Part shown: positions 35,641 to 42,157 of the stretch, one piece after another
Numbering within the stretch: position 1 is the stretch's first letter
Layout: each line of letters begins with the position of its first letter
Assembly (NCBI GenBank): GCA_030622635.1
Contig: JAUXFX010000004.1
Coordinates: 1 to 42,157 of the forward strand
Length of the DNA stretch: 42,157 nucleotides
DNA from: Bacteroidota bacterium
Lineage (GTDB): Bacteria > Bacteroidota > Bacteroidia > Bacteroidales > JADFUO01
Reading direction: 5' to 3'
Notes under the pieces: model-generated
The model's input: the letters and a program-made list of their open reading frames with translations, nothing else
Told to the model about the DNA's origin: nothing
The model's database searches: none
Made by a program: the position numbers and the translations under genes

Positions 35641-37332
35641 TTAATCCTTAATCAATCTGCTTACTGAAACATCATTATTTGAAATAATCTTCATTAAATA
35701 AATTCCGGAAGGTATTTCAGATAAATTATTAACAGTTAATTTATTTAATCCTGAAGTATTTAACTTTTCGGTAACTGAAAGTATTTTTTTACCTGTAATA
35801 TCATAGATTTCAATCAAAACAGAAGAATTATCAGCTTTATTATTATAAGAAATATTAACGAAATTTTTAAAAGGAAGAGGATAGATATTTATAATATTAT
35901 TTTGAATAGAAACCAGGTCTTCAATAACAGAAGCCAAAATATCATTTGCTTCAACATAATCAGGGATTCCATAACCTAAAAATTCATCAGGATTTGAAGC
36001 CTGACTTCCACTTTCCTGGATTGCATTAGTTATTTCCATATTTTTCATAGAAGGATTTGCCTGCCACAGACAAGCAGTCATACCGGCAATTATAGGAGAT
36101 GAAAAAGAAGTTCCGTTTCCTTGAGCTATACCGCCATAAGGGCTTGCAAAAGTAGTACCTTCACCTTGTGCAGCAACATTAGGTTTTATTCTGCCATCAT
36201 AAGTTGGTCCGTGTGAACTAAAACTTGTATAAATTCCGGCGCCATTTACAGCACCTATTGCAAATACACTGTCGCCATCAGCAGGAGCTCCAATATAATA
36301 CCAGGAACTAGTTCCTGAGTTACCTGCACTATTAACAACAATAATTCCTTTACTTGCAGCAAAGTCAGCGCCTCGTGTAACAGGAGTGGTATTTCCATCC
36401 ATATCCTGATATGTATGGTTATGATCAGGATTATCAAATTCGGTATAACCAAGTGAAGAATTTATTATATCAGCACCGGCACTGTCGGCAAATTCAGCAG
36501 CAGAAACCCAGTTATATTCTTCAATTAAAGTTTCAGAGCCACCATCTTCTGAACGTAACAGCCAATAAGAAGCTTTTGGTGCAGTACCAATAATTTCACC
36601 GGGCATATTAGCTCCCATAATTGAAAGCACACAGGTTCCATGGGTATGTTTATTAAAAGTAACAGAACCGCCGTCAACAAAATCATGTGTGCCTAAAATT
36701 TGGTTATTATTCCATAAGCTGTCAAAAGCCGGTAAAGTATTGACGCTCAGAAAGCCGGCATCAAGTACTGCAATTGTTTTTCCCTCTCCTCGATAACCCA
36801 TTTCATGTAAAACATCTCCCATTATCATGTGAATCTGATTATAAGAAGCACCATAATCAAAATAATCGCTTCCTTTATATTGTGAACTGCCTGAAGGTTT
36901 TGCAGGAAATATTGATTCATTAGCAAAAAACGGCTTTTCAATAATATCATTTTCAAAACCATCTGATTTATTTTTATTTTTCAGAACAGTTTGAACAAAA
37001 GGAAGTGCATTTATCTGTGCCAGGGCATTCGGGTCGGTTGTATAAATTGTTATTCCGTTAAACCATTTATTCCTGTTCAAAACAGTAACTCCGATTTCCG
37101 CAACAGCTTCAATATAAGAAGGATTTACAGGCAAATCATTTTCAATTATACTTATCCCCTGGTTAGTTCTTCTGTCAATTGCTTTTTGAGAAAGAAACTC
37201 TGACGGATTATCAATTGAATAAGGTGAATTATTCTTATCAGTAAACTGAACATAATATTTATCTGGTGAGATTTGAGAAAACCCAATATAACTCATTAAA
37301 ATACAAACGGTTAAAATTTTTATTTTCTTCAT
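35641..37332 (-). CDS. Secreted S8 (subtilisin-like) serine protease with T9SS sorting domain
   Basis: The 563-aa exoprotease has a signal peptide ending IGFSQ and a pro-region (about 22-150) with the phylum's YYVQFTDKNN and LSQKAIDRR phrases. The catalytic domain has Asp191 (IAVLDAGF), His231 (HTHGTCVLS) and Ser409 (GTSFSSPIIAG), with Asn in VVNSAGNSG as the oxyanion residue. The end (about 485-563) is a type A sorting domain (IYPLPFKNFVNISY, IEIYDITGKKIL, IPSGIYLMKII). The triad is complete, so it should be active. It is exported through the outer membrane. The promoter is upstream, partly within an aldehyde dehydrogenase relic. Confidence 0.94.
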   Translation of the reverse strand: MKKIKILTVCILMSYIGFSQISPDKYYVQFTDKNNSPYSIDNPSEFLSQKAIDRRTNQGISIIENDLPVNPSYIEAVAEIGVTVLNRNKWFNGITIYTTDPNALAQINALPFVQTVLKNKNKSDGFENDIIEKPFFANESIFPAKPSGSSQYKGSDYFDYGASYNQIHMIMGDVLHEMGYRGEGKTIAVLDAGFLSVNTLPAFDSLWNNNQILGTHDFVDGGSVTFNKHTHGTCVLSIMGANMPGEIIGTAPKASYWLLRSEDGGSETLIEEYNWVSAAEFADSAGADIINSSLGYTEFDNPDHNHTYQDMDGNTTPVTRGADFAASKGIIVVNSAGNSGTSSWYYIGAPADGDSVFAIGAVNGAGIYTSFSSHGPTYDGRIKPNVAAQGEGTTFASPYGGIAQGNGTSFSSPIIAGMTACLWQANPSMKNMEITNAIQESGSQASNPDEFLGYGIPDYVEANDILASVIEDLVSIQNNIINIYPLPFKNFVNISYNNKADNSSVLIEIYDITGKKILSVTEKLNTSGLNKLTVNNLSEIPSGIYLMKIISNNDVSVSRLIKD

Positions 37333-37359
37333 TTTGATTATTTTAAATTATAATTAATG

Positions 37360-37390
37360 CAAAAATAACTTATTTATTTAAACAAACAAA
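37360..37390 (-). promoter_or_regulatory. Bacteroidota-type promoter for the S8 protease gene
   Basis: On the minus strand TTTG (37387-37390) and TATTTTTG (37360-37367) are separated by exactly 19 bp, matching the -33/-7 consensus. The -33 box falls within the first codons of the aldehyde dehydrogenase relic on the other strand. Confidence 0.75.
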
Positions 37391-37666
37391 CTTGTTAAAG
37401 AATATCCCGAACATTCATTAAATGAAGTAAAAAATATCCTTCAAGAAGTTGATACTGAATGGCAAAAATGGAAAAACACATCATTTTCCGAAAGGTCATA
37501 CTTGATCAAGAATGTTGCAAAAATTCTCAAGGACGAAAGCGAATATTATGCAAAATTGATCACAAGCGAGATGGGAAAGATAATTAAAGAATCAGGCTAT
37601 GGAAGGGAGTTATCTTCCTATGGAATAAAAGAATTCCTAAATATTAAAACTATTTGGATTGGATGA
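37382..37666 (+). pseudogene. NAD(P)-dependent aldehyde dehydrogenase relic with large internal deletion
   Basis: The 94-codon frame has no start codon. It begins TNKLVKEYPEHSLNEVKNIL and runs through EWQKWKNTSFSERSYLIKNV to LITSEMGKIIKES, the N-terminal part of succinate-semialdehyde-dehydrogenase-like enzymes. It then jumps directly to GYGRELSSYGIKEFLNIKTI, the family's C-terminal end. Roughly 350 residues including the catalytic Cys and NAD site are missing. Both sides of the join would encode IKES, so the deletion may have occurred between short direct repeats (about 37583-37594). No stop or frameshift has yet accumulated, which suggests a fairly recent event. Confidence 0.85.
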
Positions 37667-37679
37667 ATTAAAAAATAAT

Positions 37680-38351
37680 TTATTTTTTAACCGCCCTTAT
37701 AAATTCCCTTTTACCTTTGGGACCTGGTAATTTCTCAACTTCTAAACCTGCAGATATCATATTTCTTTTAACCATTCCCTTTGCCGAATAAGTTACAAGC
37801 ACCCCATTGTTTCTCATTGAATTATAAACCTTTTGAAATATTTGTTCTGTCCACAATTCGGGTTGTACTTCAGGTGCAAAGGCATCAAAATAAACCAGGT
37901 GATATTTATCAGACTCCAAAATAACATCTTCAATTTTTGAATTGATTTTTAACAGAAAAAAATCTTTTGATATCTCAGCATGTTTGTTCCAGTTGTTTTG
38001 GTGTAATCTTAAAAATATTTTTTCAGCATTTTTATCTTTTATAAAATCAAAATAATTTAGTTTTGGAAATATATCTTTATCAAGAGGATAAGGTTCAATT
38101 GCAGTATAATTGACTTTTTGTTTGTTTTTTCTTGCCTCAAATAAAGTAAGAAAAGCATTTAATCCGGTTCCGAAGCCAAGCTCAAGAATATTAATTTGTT
38201 CTGTAATATTCTTGAAATAATTAAAGCCGGCATTAATAAAAATATGTCTGGATTCATTAACTGCCCCGAAAGTTGAATGATAATGCTCATTCAGTTCATA
38301 AACAAACAAAGTATGCGAACCATCACCGGTTTGAATTAGTTTTAGGGGCAT
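37680..38351 (-). CDS. mnmD: tRNA (mnm5s2U34)-methyltransferase MnmD
   Basis: MnmD is the stand-alone form of the MnmC methyltransferase domain. It completes the 5-methylaminomethyl-2-thiouridine modification at tRNA position 34 using SAM. The 223-aa protein has HSTFGAVNESRHIFINAGF near its start, the SAM loop ILELGFGTGLNAFLT (55-69), YFDAFAPEVQPELWT with Asp156 (154-168), and NGVLVTYSAKGMVKRNMISAG and LPGPKGKREFIRA at the C-terminus, which are the family signature. The FAD-dependent oxidase part of MnmC is absent, as usual in this phylum. Confidence 0.93.
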   Translation of the reverse strand: MPLKLIQTGDGSHTLFVYELNEHYHSTFGAVNESRHIFINAGFNYFKNITEQINILELGFGTGLNAFLTLFEARKNKQKVNYTAIEPYPLDKDIFPKLNYFDFIKDKNAEKIFLRLHQNNWNKHAEISKDFFLLKINSKIEDVILESDKYHLVYFDAFAPEVQPELWTEQIFQKVYNSMRNNGVLVTYSAKGMVKRNMISAGLEVEKLPGPKGKREFIRAVKK

Positions 38352-38381
38352 ATTTTAATAAAAACTGTTTTATAATATTTT

Positions 38382-38600
38382 GACGCTGATTTACGCTGAA
38401 AAACGCTGATAAAAAATCATAATAAATCTGCGAATATCTGCGTCTTATCTTTATTTTTTTTAGACGCTGATAAACGCTGATAAAATTAATCATAATAAAC
38501 CTCCGAATATCTGCGTCTGATTTTTATTTCTTTGACGCTGATTAACGCTGAAAAACGCTGATAAAAATAAATCATAATTAATCTGCGAAAATCTGCGTCT
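38382..38600. repeat. Three tandem copies of a hairpin repeat (GACGCTGAT...ATCTGCGTC)
   Basis: Units at about 38382-38444, 38463-38518 and 38534-38600 each start with GACGCTGAT, contain one or two further ACGCTGA words, continue with ATCATAAT and end with ATCTGCGTCT. The ends are near-complementary, so each unit can fold. The block fills the spacer between mnmD and the upstream lipoprotein gene. Similar 'gacgctgat/atctgcgtc' sequences are common in Bacteroidota spacers. It is not a CRISPR: there are no unique spacers of constant size. Confidence 0.8.
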
Positions 38601-38604
38601 GATT

Positions 38605-39900
38605 TTATTTATTATATAACAAATGAATATTTAAAATCGTATCCTGGGTGTTAACGCATTTTATCAGATTACCTGAAGGATATTGAAAAAAATTAATATT
38701 ATTCAACTCTGTAGCAAAAATTACTTCATTCAGTTCATCATATTCAAGCTGGGATGCGGTGATGCCATCAACAACAGATGTTGTCGAGGAATTACTTGGA
38801 TTAAATAACCAAATAGTATTATTTGTCCCTACCAAAAAATTACTTTTATTAATTATAGCTGTTGATATTATTTCACTATTAAATATATAAACAGGCTCAG
38901 AAATATAATTTTCAGTTATATTGTAAATAAAAATTTTTCCGGTATTATTCTGCACTGCAAAAACAATTATATTATCCTCATCAACCAAATAAAAATCAAT
39001 TACTTTAAAATTTGTAATAATTTGCTGCTTTTTTACCCCACTTACAAGATAATAAGTAGCAATTAATCTTTGTGGCCCTGTTCGTAATTTTAAATCCGAT
39101 AAAATAAATTCTCCATGTATTAAAAGTTTAGTTGGTAAACTATCGGTATTAAAATCAGTTGATAAATTTACTATGCCCACATTATTGTACCCTGTGATAT
39201 TTCCATTTTCCGAGGAAGTATAAACCGTTGCATCATTATAATACACATTTGAAAAAACAGGATAAGGCATAGATGCATCAACAGACCAATCCAATTCATT
39301 TTCCTCTAAATCAAAAACAAATAATTTACAGGGAATATCTCCTGTAAAATATATTTGCCGGTATTTTGAGCTTATATCCGAAAATATATAATTCCCATCA
39401 ATTACAAACATTTCTTCAATCTCAAAAACAGGGTTAACAGAAAATACATTCGTAGTAAAATTATCAGGTTTTGTCAAAACAATTAATTTTTTAAGTTCTT
39501 TTGGCACTTCATCAAGGTATATACTTACATATTTGTTCTTAAAATTTGTTCCATCAAAAGCCCTTACTAAAATATAGTACTTACCACTTTCAAGATGAAT
39601 ATCATCAACAGGATAAAGAATTTCCAAATCAATATTTTTGTTTTCGGTTTGCGGATAATAATTAACCGGGTTTAACACAGGTATCAGACTTTCATTAACA
39701 AGAACCGTTTTAATATTTTCTATTCCATTATCATCACAAACAATACACTTAACCTGTATAGTATCCAAAACATTAAATTGTTGATTTTCCGTTGGAGAAA
39801 TAATAACAATCTGAGGGTCGGAATTAACTTCTTTTTTACATGAAGTAATTATTATGATTAATGAACTTATTATCAGGTATATGCAATGTTTTAAATTCAT
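38605..39900 (-). CDS. Lipoprotein with beta-propeller-like domain
   Basis: I set the start at the ATG giving MNLKHCIYLIISSLIIIITS then Cys21, a lipoprotein signal. A longer frame with 23 extra residues (MNKNLAWRSYKQ...) would bury the signal. An Ig/cadherin-like strand region follows (PQIVIISPTENQQFNVLDTIQVKC, about 30-120). Repeated beta-strand blocks resemble a propeller (YIFSDISSKYRQIYFTGD, CKLFVFDLEENELDWSVDAS, IIVFAVQNNTGKIFIYNITE, FLVGTNNTIWLFNPS, VIFATELNNINFFQYPSGN). No catalytic residues are visible. The 431-aa product is probably outer-membrane attached. Function unknown. Confidence 0.75.
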   Translation of the reverse strand: MNLKHCIYLIISSLIIIITSCKKEVNSDPQIVIISPTENQQFNVLDTIQVKCIVCDDNGIENIKTVLVNESLIPVLNPVNYYPQTENKNIDLEILYPVDDIHLESGKYYILVRAFDGTNFKNKYVSIYLDEVPKELKKLIVLTKPDNFTTNVFSVNPVFEIEEMFVIDGNYIFSDISSKYRQIYFTGDIPCKLFVFDLEENELDWSVDASMPYPVFSNVYYNDATVYTSSENGNITGYNNVGIVNLSTDFNTDSLPTKLLIHGEFILSDLKLRTGPQRLIATYYLVSGVKKQQIITNFKVIDFYLVDEDNIIVFAVQNNTGKIFIYNITENYISEPVYIFNSEIISTAIINKSNFLVGTNNTIWLFNPSNSSTTSVVDGITASQLEYDELNEVIFATELNNINFFQYPSGNLIKCVNTQDTILNIHLLYNK

Positions 39901-40083
39901 AGTATTGGTTTTTTGATTATCACTTAAGCTAATTTGTTTGTAGCTTCGCCACGCCAAGTTTTTGTTCAAAGTTCAAAGTTAATGACATATCTTTATAATC
40001 ATTTATTATAATTGCCTATAAATTTATTGTTTTTATTTATAAATCTTGTATTTTTACTGAAATAAATTTAAAAACCAATCATT

Positions 40084-40794
40084 ATGTTAAACCAGATAAA
40101 TATTGAAAACATTCTTTTCATTGATATTGAAACTGTTCCCGAATACCCGGATTATAGCGAAATGCCTGATAATTTTAAAATGTTATGGGATAAAAAAGCT
40201 GAATTTTTAAAAAGGGACGAAAATGACACTCCTGATATTCTTTACAGTCGTGCAGGTATTTATTCCGAATTCGGTAAAATTATTTGTATCTCAGCCGGTT
40301 TTTTTAGAAATGAAGGATTTCGTATAAAATCATTTTTCGGTGATGATGAAAAATTTTTATTAAATGAATTTGCGGAACTTTTAAACACTCACTATAATAT
40401 CAGAAAGTATTTATTATGTGCTCATAATGGCAAAGAGTTTGATTTCCCGTATCTTTCAAGAAGAATGTTAATAAATGACATCAAACTACCCGATTTACTG
40501 AATATGTCGGGCAAGAAACCCTGGGAAATACCTCACCTTGACACAATGGAATTATGGAAATTCGGTGATTATAAAAACTATACATCTTTAGAGCTTCTGG
40601 CTACCATTTTTAAAATTCCAACCCCAAAAGATGATATAAAGGGCAGTGATGTTGCACGGGTTTATTGGGATGAAAAAGACCTGCAACGTATTGTAAAATA
40701 TTGTCAGAAAGATGTAATTACCATTGCACAAATTATGCTTAAATACAAAAGGAAACCACTTCTACATGATGAAAATATTACTGTAATAAGCTAA
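40084..40794 (+). CDS. Predicted 3'-5' exonuclease (PolB-like DEDD ribonuclease H fold)
   Basis: The 236-aa protein has ILFIDIETVPEY with Asp14 and Glu16 (ExoI motif), LLCAHNGKEFDFPYLSRRML with Asp120 (ExoII), and YCQKDVITIAQIMLKY with Asp210 (ExoIII). These are the four acidic metal ligands of DEDD exonucleases, in the PF10108-type 'PolB exonuclease-related' arrangement. It probably trims 3' ends of DNA or RNA; the substrate is unknown. It is preceded by an AT-rich promoter region and is divergent from the propeller lipoprotein gene. Confidence 0.9.
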   Translation: MLNQINIENILFIDIETVPEYPDYSEMPDNFKMLWDKKAEFLKRDENDTPDILYSRAGIYSEFGKIICISAGFFRNEGFRIKSFFGDDEKFLLNEFAELLNTHYNIRKYLLCAHNGKEFDFPYLSRRMLINDIKLPDLLNMSGKKPWEIPHLDTMELWKFGDYKNYTSLELLATIFKIPTPKDDIKGSDVARVYWDEKDLQRIVKYCQKDVITIAQIMLKYKRKPLLHDENITVIS

Positions 40795-40818
40795 ATTGTA
40801 TGTGATATTTTTTTTACC

Positions 40819-40955
40819 AGAAACAAGAAACCAGCGTCACGAAGTCCATCCATACGGTTTTTTTAGTCGTATGAAGCGAAGCAAATCCGTATGGACGGAT
40901 TCACTTCGTTTCAATAGCCCGCATGGTCCCGTATGGGTAACTGGTAACTTTTTAA
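40819..40955 (+). repeat. Dispersed intergenic repeat with nested inverted repeats, copy 2
   Basis: AACAAG..ACCAGCG.CACGAAGTCCAT, then CCATACGG, a 30-40 base extra segment with GAAGCGAAGCAAATCCGTATGG, then CACTTCGTTTCAATAGCCCG and CCCGTATGGGTAACTGG. It is the same element as at 3247-3345, in opposite orientation and longer. It sits in the spacer between the exonuclease and the next lipoprotein gene. Confidence 0.65.
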
Positions 40956-41030
40956 TATATGAATTTAAAAAATAAAATTCGAAAGATTACGTTTCTATAA
41001 AAACAAATACTTAATAAAATTTTAGAAATC

Positions 41031-41882
41031 ATGAAAACAAAAAATTTAATTATTATTTTAATATCCATTGTGATAACTGCTTATCTTATTACATCTTGTA
41101 AAAAAGATAAGGATGAGCCTGATTATTCAATCTTATCAGCTCAGGAAAATTCTTTAGCAAACAATATTTTCGATGATGTTTTTAAACAAGTTGACAATGC
41201 CCTGGCGAAAACCGATACAGAATTGTTTAATAATAATTTATCGGAAAAATCAGTAGATACAGGAGGTTGTGTTACAATTACAATATTTCCATTTGATACA
41301 GCTACCTGGCCAAAATATATTACAATTGATTTTGGCGATACTAATTGTCTTTGTTATGATTACAAAAACAGGCGAGGAAAGATTTTAGTAGAAATTTCCG
41401 ACAGGTATAGAAATTTCGGTTCAACTTATATAGTTACATTTGATAATTACTATGTAAACGACTATAAAGTTGAAGGTATGAAAACAGTAGTTAATAATGG
41501 CGAAAATCAAGCCGGTAATCTTTATTATTCAGTTACAGTTTCAGATGCAAAAATAACAAAGCCCGATGGTGGTATAATTGCATGGAACTCTGATAGAATT
41601 CGAGAGTGGATTGCAGGAGAACCAACTTTACTCTGGATTTACGACGATGAATATTTAATAACCGGCTCTTCAAATGGCACAAATTCAAATAATGAAGCAT
41701 TTACAATTAATATTATAACCCCCCTAAATGTTTTAGTAGGTTGTCCTTGGATTAGAAGTGGTATTATTGATATTGAAATTACTAATTTGCCTACAATTAC
41801 AGTTGATTATGGAGATGGAACTTGCGATCCGAATGCTATCGCAATTATTAATGGAATATCTTACCCTTTTATTATGAATTAG
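41031..41882 (+). CDS. Hypothetical lipoprotein
   Basis: The 283-aa protein carries a lipoprotein signal (MKTKNLIIILISIVITAYLI, then TSC with Cys23) followed by an acidic, helix-like linker (KKDKDEPDYSILSAQENSLA). The remaining sequence is beta-rich, with CVTITIFPFDTATWPKYITI, DFGDTNCLCYDYKNRRGKIL and ITVDYGDGTCDPNAIAIING. Two G-D-x-x-C blocks (DFGDTNC and DYGDGTC) suggest internal repetition. No known catalytic motif is visible. It is likely surface-attached in the outer membrane. I do not recognise its function. Confidence 0.8.
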   Translation: MKTKNLIIILISIVITAYLITSCKKDKDEPDYSILSAQENSLANNIFDDVFKQVDNALAKTDTELFNNNLSEKSVDTGGCVTITIFPFDTATWPKYITIDFGDTNCLCYDYKNRRGKILVEISDRYRNFGSTYIVTFDNYYVNDYKVEGMKTVVNNGENQAGNLYYSVTVSDAKITKPDGGIIAWNSDRIREWIAGEPTLLWIYDDEYLITGSSNGTNSNNEAFTINIITPLNVLVGCPWIRSGIIDIEITNLPTITVDYGDGTCDPNAIAIINGISYPFIMN

Positions 41883-41980
41883 GCAATTAGGGTAAACCGT
41901 TTACTCACGAGTACTTGCAATGGCGTTAACTTCAGAATCAAAATGATTGTTTTATATGTATAAATAACGGTAATGCTAAA

Positions 41981-42067
41981 GGTTAGGAAACCGGTTTGGG
42001 TAAAGGAAAAAGCTTAGGTGTAAAAAAATCTTTACCCTTACCTTTAAACCAAACAGGCCTCTTAACC
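41981..42067. repeat. Imperfect inverted repeat near the window end
   Basis: GGTTAGGAAACCGGTTTGGG with TAAAGG (41981-42006) pairs imperfectly with CCTTTAAACCAAACAGGCCT with CTTAACC (42041-42067). No gene is seen in the last 275 bases of the window; this dyad is the only structure. Confidence 0.45.
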
Positions 42068-42157
42068 CTAACCCTATAGAATGATTTGTTTATCCAAGTC
42101 ATCAAAATAAAAATTCGCTTTCTAATCTGCTTTTTTCGGAAATGTATTTTTATATTT

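Noticed and set aside
38382-38600. Possible CRISPR array
   Set aside because: Units are near-identical throughout and touch each other without unique spacers of constant length; no cas genes nearby.

Overview
The window is AT-rich DNA that reads as a chromosome segment of a Bacteroidota bacterium, probably an uncultured Bacteroidia/Bacteroidales-like lineage. Four lines of evidence agree. Four proteins carry type IX secretion (T9SS) C-terminal sorting domains. Promoter-like sites fit the Bacteroidota pattern TTTG-N19/20-TAnnTTTG. The gene order bamD - omega-like RNA polymerase subunit - coaBC - DUF4835 - recN is typical of the phylum. Several proteins are phylum-specific types: type B L31, the DUF6913-like protein, and many short lipoproteins with a Cys lipobox. 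No rRNA, tRNA, CRISPR array or intact insertion sequence was seen.

Layout. 1-1453: 3' part of a secreted beta-helix protein cut by the window edge. 1505-8497 (minus): recN, a lipoprotein with an EreA/ChaN/TIKI-like domain, the DUF4835 gene, coaBC, omega-like subunit and bamD. 8597-10789 (plus): a PLP-dependent acyl-CoA synthase-like enzyme with a clear terminator, then a 7-TM protein. 10885-14756 (minus): a large secreted M14 carboxypeptidase, dapA and a DUF6913-like gene. 14885-20992: a PhnP-like metallo-hydrolase, an orphan oligopeptide-binding lipoprotein, a cytidylate-kinase-like protein and lon. 21154-21529 (minus): rpmE type B with its own promoter and terminator.

21690-30805 (plus) is the most interesting block. 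A secreted beta-helix protein and a zinc-ribbon methyltransferase lie 3 bp apart. They are followed by two tandem paralogous TPR hybrid histidine kinases and a soluble hybrid kinase. The first TPR kinase has Gln in place of the phospho-accepting His, while its ATPase and receiver motifs look intact. A decayed four-helix-bundle (IVS-type) gene with nested inverted repeats separates the two paralogs.

30819-42157: a triple-FKBP lipoprotein, an outer-membrane-protein tail fragment, a DHH phosphoesterase, ndk, and an HTH regulator beside a roughly 1 kb gene-free region rich in TTTACA/TGTAAA palindromes. Then come a T9SS subtilase, an aldehyde dehydrogenase pseudogene with a large internal deletion, mnmD, a propeller-like lipoprotein, a DEDD exonuclease and another lipoprotein.

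The window mixes housekeeping genes (DNA repair, CoA, lysine, proteostasis, nucleotides, tRNA modification) with envelope and secretion functions. Its intergenic spaces hold an unusual density of gene relics and several families of dispersed hairpin or tandem repeats.
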